From contig BTPG01000004.1 in assembly GCA_036245525.1 (NCBI GenBank), positions 213,549,751 to 213,613,750 of the forward strand: a stretch of DNA of 64,000 bases. Reading direction: 5' to 3'. Positions 9,957 through 20,000 of this stretch are shown here, piece after piece (positions within the stretch are counted from its first letter, which is position 1; each line of letters opens with the position of its first letter). The translations under genes were made by a program, and so were the position numbers. Under the pieces are notes generated by a model, which saw nothing but the letters and a program-made list of their open reading frames with translations, was not told the DNA's origin and ran no database searches. This stretch comes from Semisulcospira habei (lineage: Eukaryota; Mollusca; Gastropoda; Semisulcospiridae).

Positions 9957-10202
9957 TTTGCAAAGAACAACTCCCAACAGCCAACGAGAGCAAAATCACG
10001 GCGGATATCCAGATTGTACCATAAGCACAGACAACACTCCAAACATCTCCAAGAGGCATAGATCCTCATGAGCCCAGGGGGCTCATGAGGATCTATGCCT
10101 CTTGGAGATGTATGGAGTGTTGTCCAAGCTTATGGCAGATGCTGGCTGTCAGCCAGGACTTCGCTCTCGTTCGTTGTATCGTCAATAGCAATCAAGGGGT
10201 TA
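9957..10202. mobile_element. Long-armed family C palindrome, TTAA on the right
   Basis: The core GGCATAGATCCTCATGAGCC/GGCTCATGAGGATCTATGCC is extended by CTCCAAACATCTCCAAG and AACTCCCAACAGCCAACGAG arms. The right end is CAATCAAGGGGTTAAC at about 10190-10203. It is the sister of 8437-8660 and lies 440 bases before the TRPV start codon. Confidence 0.75.
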
Positions 10203-10494
10203 ACACAACCATTATCTCAAAAACAAATACAAACATGCCAATTGTATAATCTTAATGTTTCAGAATGACGGCCTTTTTGCAGCGCGCCTACACGACAGCG
10301 GAGGATTTTCAAAGTTTAAAAAAAAAAAAAAATGTTTAAGCCGTGTTTGACAGTGCAAATTTATGTTTTGAAAACGAAGAGAGTGGCAAAGACCCCACGT
10401 GCAGCTGAGAACCCTTGCAGCACGACAGATATATTATAAAGTCATGTCCCACGTCTGATTGACGGGGAAGACTGTCACCCACGATAACTGCACC

Positions 10495-10587
10495 ATGTCA
10501 CAAATGCGACCGCACTTTGACGAATCTGGAAGAGACGTGGTGGAAGGACAATACGCCCTCACTGGATCCTTCCACGTTCCAAACTAG
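10495..10587 (+). other. Upstream open reading frame before the TRPV start
   Basis: An ATG at 10495 opens a 30-codon frame ending in TAG at 10585-10587, in a different frame from the channel start at 10643. If the transcript begins upstream, this would be a uORF that could dampen translation. A CACGTG E-box lies near 10396 and a TATTATAAAG element near 10430, but neither is proven to be a promoter. Confidence 0.3.
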
Positions 10588-10642
10588 TTTCGATACAACC
10601 TCTAACAAGGAACGTGGTGGCGTAGTTGCCGCGACCCCAGTC

Positions 10643-11056
10643 ATGTCTGGAAGAAGGGAGAACCCGAGAAAGTATTACCGAAGTCTGCTACAGCGCTCCG
10701 TGCCTCAGTTCATGGACGCGCTGAGCAGCAACATCATGCAGGGGCCGCCGTGCCGCGAGCACGCCCTCATCCAGATCGAACTGCTGGTCGACAACGACAT
10801 GACGGACGTTCTCGAAAAACACCGCGTGAACGAGGACGAGAGTCTGCTGCAGCTGGCGGCCATTTTTCACGGCGACGTGGAGGTGATGGAGCGACTAGGG
10901 AAGGCGTGCCCGCGGCTGCTGCTGCACCAGAGGCAAGGCGAGTACGAGGGGCAGACAGTGCTGCACACGGTGGTCAGCAAACAGAACATCCCCGCTGCGG
11001 AAGCCATCCTCAGACACCCCAGCCTGAGGGAGGCATGGGTTCTTCTCTATGGCAAG
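10643..11056 (+). CDS. TRPV exon 1: N-terminus and first ankyrin repeats
   Basis: Begins [17 protein letters not shown]. Ankyrin signatures include [20 protein letters not shown] and [13 protein letters not shown]. The exon is GC-rich, unlike the introns. The donor is GGCAAG|GTTGGT in phase 0. The open frame continues upstream of the ATG without a stop to 10517, so a longer N-terminus from an unseen upstream exon is possible. Confidence 0.85.
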
Positions 11057-14000
11057 GTTGGTTTGGGTTTTGGACTACCCGTATCGTTTGTGGGAGCATT
11101 CCAGATAGACAAACTTGGGGAGAACGCCACGTGTATGCTTCCATTCAAATGAGATGCTTAAAATCTCATTTGGATAGATGGGTACTTGTGGCGTACACAC
11201 ACGCGCGGAGTGTGACACAAGCTAACTTCTATCCAAATGAGACGCTTAGCACACACTTTGAATAGAGGTGTACTTGTGGCGTGGACACACTCGGGGGGTA
11301 CGTCACAAGCACACTTCCAGTCAAATGAGATGCTTCGCATCTCATTTGACTAGAAGTGTACTTGTGGCGTACTCCCCCGTGGGTCTGTCTGAGGAGTGCT
11401 CCCGCAAACAAAACCGTACGAACATAGTTCAAAGAGTTGCAACCTAATAATCGCCTATGGTGTGGATAGTTTGCCCCGTATCGACGAAAGCGCTTTCCAT
11501 ATTGCATTACCTCAAGAAATAATGATTACCTGTGATTAACCCCTCGACTGTTACTGACGATACCGATCGGCGGAAAAGACGCGTAGTTACGTCAGTAGCA
11601 GTCAAGGGCTTACACTGGGTATTATTTGCTGTGGCCGGGCAGAGGTTAAACACTAGTTGAAACCTTCACTCGGAATCGAGATATACGTCCATTTTCAGCG
11701 ACCAGCTACCCCAAAGACTAAAGAAACCACTCTGCTTTCTTTTGTTCCCACACACCAGGCAGTGGGCCCACGGTTCGTAGCCACGGTGATGATGGGCGAG
11801 CTGCCCTTGTCTGTGGCGGCCTTGACCTTCAATCTGCCCATGGTGGACATTCTCCTGAGTCACGGGGCGCGCATCTACGCCACCAACTCAAACGGCGACA
11901 CCGTGTTCCACACCCTGGTGCGCTTCGCCGCCCTCTACCCGGAGAAGACGGCGGCGGTGGAGCAGATGATGCGCGAGGTGCACTCACGGCTCCAGACGCC
12001 GCCCGCAACCAGCCCGAGGTCGCCCCCTGGTCCGCAGGTAATTAAAATTTGTAAAGTGTATGGAAGCTCAACGCAGTCAATACGCTAAACTCCGACAACA
12101 GAAGTCCCAAATTTCGAAGTCGTCATTAATTAGTACATTGACTCGAGCCCTCGGGTTCACATTTTAAAATATGAAGTAATCCACTGGACACTTCATTGCA
12201 GTCATGAGACTGGTCAACAATGATAGTTCAAGGGTGGTGCCAGAATAGCTTGGCGCCAAGCTATTCTGGCACTACCCTTGAACTGTCATTGGGGAGCTGG
12301 GGAGCTCAGTCGGTAGAGTGTTCGACTCTCGTCCGAAAGGTCGTTGGTTCGAACCCAGCTGCGGTCAAAATGTGTACAGACCTCTTTTCGGTGCCCCGTT
12401 TTTGGCAAATACCTTTAGTGGTGGACAAAAGACGGTAAGCCCTCAACGTTTAACGTTTGTGAACCATCATAGTCGATCCATATCCTGTTTTATTTATTGT
12501 CTCAGGGCTGGATGAGATAAAAACGACTTCCAGCCACACAGGCCTAGCAGTGCAGCAAGATGTAAAGAGGCCACCCGTCAAAGGCGACCACTTTTTCACG
12601 GCACCTTCAGTGCACGCCCGCCTCACACACACTAGACTGTTCTCCCGTCTTTCTGTCTTGACCAGGCGGAACCCAAGGCCGTGTGGCTGATGGAGAACAA
12701 GGAAGGGCTGACAGTGTTGAGGCTGGCCGCGGCCCTGGCCCAGCCCTCGCTCTTCAAGCTCGTCTTGGGGCTGGAGGGCGTCTACTGTCAGCTGGACCAG
12801 CACGACGGCCTCTTCGACTCGCTCCTCTACGACGTCACGGAGATCGACCCGGTGGCCAAGCGCCGCTGGCACGAGGTCAACTCCGGCGGGCGGCGCAAGA
12901 ACGAGGTGGCACCGGTCAGGGCGGAAGGCATGGCGTCGCCGACCCACCAGCGAATGTTGGATGTCGGCTGCTGCCCGACTCTAGACACCCCTGCACCCTC
13001 CGCCACTAAAGGTAATTAATTTGGGCTTTTCCAGTTGTGAGATCAACCTGGAATTCAGTAATAGAGCCAACGCTGATTGACCACCTTTTTCTTTGCAAGG
13101 AGAGGGAAGTGGTCTTAAAAAACAGGTGCTCTCTAAAGAGAAGTCTTGAACGACAAAAGCGTCACCTTTCATGAAAAACCATCATTTAGGTGGCTACAGC
13201 CACGTAATTGATGGTCTTTAATGACAGGTGATCTCTTACAAGAGTGGTCGCTCCAAAAGGTTGGGTTTCAGGCGCATCTGAGGCCCACCTCATCCTGCCC
13301 TTTACAGATGCGATGTGATATCTATGAGAATGTCTCTTTTATAACGTTTCAAAATTTAGCACTGAGGTACAAAGTGCAAAATTTGGGAAAAATTCATAAA
13401 GACTTCAAGACAGATAGACCAAGGCAGGTCAAGGTTGGTGCATGAACATCTTGCCACAAAACGAGCAGCTCGGCGACAGAAAAGGAGATGGGGGGGGGGG
13501 GGGGGGACTCATAAGGATCTATACCTCTTGCAGCTGGGCTGTACCTGTACCTGTACTCAATGCTCCTGGGCAGTTCACGAGATAAGATTTCACTAGCAAC
13601 ACTTATAACACCAAACGAATCTAATACTATTCCACTTATTTCCACAGGGGGGAGGTACCCATCAGAGGGCGGGGGCCGTACCGCGTCAGTCCTGGAGATC
13701 ATCTGCGAGACGGGGCGCGTGGAGAAGGCCTTCGAGATCCTCAATACCTACGTCGTGCGCTCCATCGTCAAAAACAAGTGGCAACACTACAGGTAAAGCG
13801 TACTCAGACGATGGTTCCTTTGTTGCCGATCATGCGAGATTAGCTTGGTTGGTTAATTCGGGGTTTAATAATAATAATAATAATAAAAAATAATTACGGT
13901 ATTTATAATGCGCTTATCTTATAATAATTATAACTCTAAGCGCGCACTTACAACTCGCGCACGCAAGCGCACGCTTTGGACAATGACTCACGTACCACAA

Positions 14001-17000
14001 ATAGTGAAATACATTACGACAATCAGCTTGGGGTGGGGAGTGTGGTGATATAGTGCTAGAACTGTTGAAAGAGGTGAGTTTTGAGGGCGAACTGGAAGGA
14101 GAGAGTGTTTCTGACGGAGAGAGAGTGGGAGAGTGTTCCAGGTGGATGGACCGTATACAGAGAAAAAGCGGGGGCCGAAAGTGCTGAGTTTGGTGCGGGG
14201 GATGTGGAGGCGGAGAGGGTCGGAGGCGGAGCGGAGGGAGCGGGGAGGAGTGTAGGGGTGAAGTAAGTTGGAGAGATAGGCAGGAGCGTAGTTGTTCAGG
14301 GATTTGTAGCAGAGAGACAGAATCTTGTATTGGATGCGTTGGGGGATGGGGAGCCAGTGAAGGAGTTGAGCAGGGGAGTGATGTGGTCGGATTTTTTCTT
14401 TCTGAGGACGAGTCGGGCAGCATTGTTCTGGACGCGCTGGAGAGTGAAAGTGGTGGAGTGAGGGAGGCCGGAAACGAGAGAGTTGCAGTAGTCGATGCGA
14501 GATAAGATCAGTGAGAGACAGCAAGTGTGGTGGCAGCTTCGGTAGTGAGGTATTTTCTGATCTGACTGATGCGGCGGAGGTGGAAATAGCATGCCTGGGC
14601 CGTGGCGGAGACGAAGCTGGTCATGGAAAGAGAGGAATCGAGGATAACGCCGAGGTTTTTGGCCGAGTCAGAGAGGGAGATGGGGGTGCTGTCGAGTTGA
14701 AGGTGGAGAGAGGGAGGGAGCTGGGAAAGTTTCTGGCTTCCGTTTTGTCGTCGTTCAGTTTAAGCTTGTTTGCTGTCATCCAGTTTTTCACGTCTTCGTA
14801 GCAGTCAGCCGTGCGTTGATTGATTGTACATTGCTTAACGTCCCGACAGCAACAAGGCTTTCTCAGGACGTGTCTGCACTGCTTGTGAAAAAAAATAAAA
14901 AAAAAATAAACAGAACATTGATTGATTGTACATTTGCTTAACGTCCCGACAGCAACAAGGCTTTCTCAGGACGTGCCTGCACTGCTTGTGAAAAAAAAAA
15001 AAATAAACAGAACATTGAATGTATGTCGCCAGCCGGTCAAATACATTAAATAAACCTAACACATGGGGCCTAAATAAAGCTAAGACCATTTAGCAACACA
15101 CATCCAATATCAAGAGCTACAGGCAGTGCAGACAGTAGGGAGAGTTTTAAAAAGGCAAATACAGGTGAATGGACAAAGGGTAGACAGAAACACATGCCCC
15201 AGAATAGAGAGAAAAACCCACCCTGTGGGGCTGACCAGGGTGACCCTGGGAACTAAGAAGTACCTAACCCCACCCAAGTCCCCCAGGGCAGACCCGGGTG
15301 GGGATAAACAGAACATTGAATGTATGTTGCCAGCCGGTCAAATACGTTAAATAAACCTAACACATGGGGCCTAAATAAAGCTAAGACCATTTAGCAACAC
15401 ACATCCAATATCAAGAGCTACAGGCAGTGCAGACAGTAGGGAGAGTTTTAAAAAGGCAAATACAGGTGAATGGACAAAGGGTAGGCAGAAACACATGCCC
15501 CAGAATAGAGAGAAAAACCCACCCTGTGGGGCTGACCAGGGTGACCCTGGGAACTAAAAAATACCTAACCCCACCCAAGTCCCCCAGGGCAGACCCGGGT
15601 GGGGGTAGTCAGCCGTGCGAGTCAGTAGTGACCGAGTGTTGTCGAGTTTGTCTTTCTCTAGTAGTTGTGAGTCGTCACCGTAGAGGTGGTGGTGTATGTG
15701 GTGGGACTGGATGATGTTGGACAGGGGAGAGGCGTAGAGTGTGAAAACGACCGGGCCCAAGACGGACCCCTGTGGAACTCCGCAGGAGAGCGTGACTGGG
15801 TTGGAGGAGACGCCGTCGATGGTGACGGGGGTCGAGCTGGGAGGGGGGTCGAGTTCGCAGGTTTTCAAAGGCATGGACTTTATGGTCTTGAGGACTTCAT
15901 CCTGAGAGACGGGGCGGAAGGACGAGAGGGGAGTGCCGAAAAAGGAGGGGGGGGGGGGGGGAGTCGGGAGGGCAAGGCGGAGAACGCAGAGTGTCGAGTG
16001 TGTTGCTCAGAGTTTGCATTTTGTCGGAAAAATAGGTGAAAAAAGCGGTCGGGAGTTCTTCTTTGCTGTGTGTGTTGGGGAGAGGAGAGTCTTTAGAAGT
16101 GCCTAGGAGTGTGTTTCATGGTAGCGTAGAGGGTTTTGGAAGAAGTGGACTGCAGGATTTTGTTTTGAATGTGTTTCCGTTTGGAGTCGGAGATCATTCT
16201 GCAGACTTTGGATCTAGTTGTTTGGAAGATCTGTCTGTGAACGGCGAGGTCGGATGAGCGCCAGCGGCGTTCCGCTTGTCGGCGCTCGCGCTTGGCCTCA
16301 GCTATGTCGTCAGTGAGCCAGGGGGAGGGGGGTCGGTTGGGTATGGAGCAGGTGGTGACAGGTGCATGGGTGTCTAGAAGTTTTCGAAGGGAGGAATCGA
16401 AATGGGATGCAAGATCGGGAGAGGAGGCGGGATCCAAGAGTAGGTCGACAGCTTCATCGAAGAAGCTTTCTCGGTTGACAGATTTTAGTTTGCGACGAGA
16501 GACAAGGAGCTGGGTTTTTTTTCGGGGGAGGTAGGTTGAGGGAGACGAGAATAGCGAGGTGGTCAGAGGGAAGCACAGAGGAGGTGTCAGAGTCGAGAAA
16601 GAGTTGATCGGAGGTGCGGGTGATGATCCAGTCGAGGGTGTGGCCGAGTCGGTGGGTAGGTTTGGTGACGTGTTATATAAGATTGTAGTTTGAAAGTGAT
16701 GTGCAAAGGCGTTTTGTGTCAGGGTGGTCGGGTTTGTCGAAGTGGAAGTTAAAGTCGCCAAGAAGGATGTGTCTTCCAGGTCGTGTGCTGTAGTGGTCGA
16801 GGGGGAGGTCAAACTCGGTGAGGAACATGGAGTTTGTGAGTTTGTTTTGAGAGCTTGGAGGGGGGCGATATATACATGAGAAGATGAGGGACTGGCCAGG
16901 GAGCGTTGCTACGGCCTCGACAGATTCAAAGGAGGGATGAGCAAAAGGGAGAGACTGAGAGGAGAGGTGAGCGGAAAGACAATCCCTGTAGATGATGGCA

Positions 17001-20000
17001 ATGCCACCCCCTCTGGAAGCACGCGGGAAGGAGGCCAGGCGGTAGCCACTCGGAGTGACGCTGCCGATGATGGGTTCATCGCCAGCTGAGCGGAGCCACG
17101 TTTCGGTGATCACGACAACATCTAACGTCTACGGTACCTATTTGATCATGGACGGCCCAAACGGGCGGGTAAAGGGGGGGGGGGGGGGGAGAGACGGGGA
17201 CAGGGATAGCTGCTGCCTCTGGAGTACGACCTGAACACTGACCCATTCAGGCGCACCGCATTGATTTACCAGGACCTTTCAACGGACATGCTGTACAGAG
17301 CGACCCAGTCTTTTTGCCTGGGCGTGATCACGCGAGAGAACCACGAGCGGCTTAAAACTAGGCCTAGGCCATCTCTTTAACCCCTTTGGCTGTCGGTCGC
17401 GCATTTTGTCGAGGTGATTCCTGCAGGAACCACCTGGACAAAATGCGTGACCGACAGCCAAAGGGCTACATTTCCAAACTGTACGTTGACAAGAACAACG
17501 AGTGAACTTTCTGCCTGCAGATTGTGGTTCATCGGCTGGGCCATTGTCCACGTTTTACTCATGGCCCTCCTGACTGCCTACGCCATCTTCAAAGCCAGGG
17601 CCATCAGCCACAGCCTCGTTCCACCAACACCACCAGCGAACGCATCAACGGCCTCCCCGCCCGTCACCCACACCTCGGAGGAGACGTTCGTCACCGTGGC
17701 GGCGTGGCTGACGCTGCCGCTGTCGGCGGTGGTGGTGGTGTGGGAGGTGATGCGCGTGGTGCGAGGTCAGCCGCTCAACCTGTGGCTGATTCACCACAAT
17801 GGGCTGTACAGGGTGGAGCTGGTGGTCTTCGCGCTCAGTCTCTTCATCGACACAGTGTGGTATGTGCGTGTATTCAACATGCCCAAGGGCACGAGCTGCT
17901 CCGCTAGCAGCGGTAGAGATGCGTGTAATCTCAGCGAAAGTTGCTGAAGGGAAAATTTTGAGAAATTAACACTTTCATCGTCGAGAAAAACTTGACCGGG
18001 GCCCACCTGCAAGAGGCATAGACCCTCAAGAGCCCCCGCAGTTGCGGGGGCTCTTGAGAGTCTATGCCTCTTGCTGAAAACATGCGTGTTCCTTTTGAAG
18101 GCTAGGGACCTTTAACATTAGATTCACAGTGATTTTAACCCATTACAGCCTGAGGCTCATTTTTTATTAAAAATGCTTATTGTCCTATTGGGGTTACATA
18201 AGTACATTACAGATTAGGACTAGTAAATAAATCAACCATTCTGGTTCAAGGGTGGTGCCAGAATAGCTTGGCGCCCGAGGCCAAGCTATTCTGGCACCAC
18301 CCTTGAACTGTCATAGTGAAATTAATTTCAAGCTGTAGTGTATCAGGATGAAAAGGGTTAACGAAACAATCTGTGTGACAATGACAGGTTTAACGTCACT
18401 CTTTGGCAGGTACTTGAGCAAAGGTCCGGACAACAACCACTTCCTGGTGCTGGCCCTGCTGGTGGGCTGGTGGTTCACCACATTCTTCCTACGCCCGCTC
18501 AAAAAGTTCAGCTTCTTCACCGTCATGCTGCAGAAAGTCCTGCTCGGGGACATGCTCAGGTGATGCAACCAGACAGACCTCTAACAAACCAAATACGTGC
18601 CCAAAAAGTAATGCAACCACACAGATCTCTCACACACCAAATAAAGGCCCTGGTGATGCAGCCACACAGACCTCTCACAAACCAAAAATACATGCCCAGT
18701 GCAAAAAGTTGAAGTGACTGAAATGGTACGCAGACAACCGGTCATTATATCTCATAACCCATGGCCGGCAAGAGGCATAAATTCCCATGAGCGGCTCATG
18801 GGAATTTATGCCTCTTGTAGATGGAACAGGCTGCCTGAAGGGGAAGCTTGCTGTCTGAACCCAAAAGCTGAAATTCAGCTATCTATGATTTTGAAAAAAA
18901 ACTGAAGCAGTCTCTGGCTTCTCAGGACTGAACACTGTCACCCATGCAGTTAGGTGCCGGGGCAAACGCCAGCATAAATACCGTGAGGAATTACTCAGCG
19001 CTGGACAGTAGCAGATCAGTCAGCGCTGGACAAACAAGCAGTTGGGGCGTCTATTGCTGAGTAATTCCCCCTGTTATGAGTACATAGACCGCCTACACAT
19101 GGGCGACTGTCCAAACATTCGACATCACTGAAGAAAAGTCCACGGGCTGCCTTACCTATGTCCAGCTATGGTGAAGGGACAATTAGTTGTTCATACTACC
19201 TTTATTTCCAAAGCAAACTGAAAGGGTTGGCTCAGCTTAAATCAATGAGTCTGAATGATTTTACCAAACGAAGAACCCATAGTCTTTACAATGCCTCAAT
19301 GTGGGAAAACAACCAGATGGATCATGACAGTTAAAGAGTGAAGCTAAATTAAATAGCGTGGCGGTTCTAGGAGGGTTTTTGAAATGTACACACAGTGACT
19401 AAAACGATTAAGCCTTTGGCTGTTGACAGCACTTTTTGTGGCGATGATTCCTGCAGGAATCGATGCCACAAAACACGCTACCAACAGCATAAGGCATAGG
19501 TGCCACAATAACGCCTAGATCTACATCCACAGATTTTCAGCCATAATCTTGCTGGAGCTGCTGGCCTTTTCTGTGGCCATGTACATCACGTATCTACCAT
19601 CGACGGAGCCTCTCCCTGAGGAGTTCGAGCACCTGGGGGTAACCTGCATGACCATGTTCAACCTCATGCTGGGACTGAGCGAGCTGGGAGTCCTGTACTC
19701 AGCGCCTACTCCATGGCTGGCGATACTGCTCTTTATCTTCTTCATTTTGCTGACGTACCTGCTGATGCTGAATGCTCTCATAGCCATGATGTCCAACACT
19801 TGCTCCCTTGTCTCCGAGAACAAGGTAAAGTTCACACCACTTAACCCTTTGGCTGTAGGTAGCGGTTTTTGTCACGATGATTCCTCTAAGAATCATCATG
19901 ACAAAAACCGCTACAAACAGACAAAAGGGTTAAAATTTCCCTGCCACTGGATGCACATTCTGTTTCTGAAATCTCTGTTCAATCAACGACCAAAAGCCAC

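Larger units (their letters stand above)
13866..17130 (-). mobile_element. Decayed L2/CR1-like LINE in TRPV intron 4
   Basis: It reads from about 17130 (5') to the (ATT)n-type tail at 13866-13885. The parts in order are apurinic-type endonuclease (17113-16673), the linker (16590-16100), the C-terminal half of reverse transcriptase (15835-15620) and the C-terminal domain (14760-13988). Stops and frame changes are frequent. The N-terminal half of reverse transcriptase is missing at about 15835. There is no RNase H domain, which fits L2/CR1 rather than the I superfamily. It lies antisense to the channel gene. Confidence 0.8.

Noticed and set aside
9510..9977. Proline-rich or glycine-rich protein genes
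   Set aside because: They arise from the poly-C tract at 9698-9741 and have no other coding features.
12296..12368. A functional tRNA gene
   Set aside because: The T arm pairs and the A and B boxes are good, but the acceptor stem does not pair and the anticodon stem has a mismatch. A tRNA-derived SINE explains it better.
13560..13647. Extension of TRPV exon 4 upstream to the ATG at 13560
   Set aside because: Splicing at 13648 (CCACAG) restores the phase from exon 3, and the upstream codons show no ankyrin similarity.
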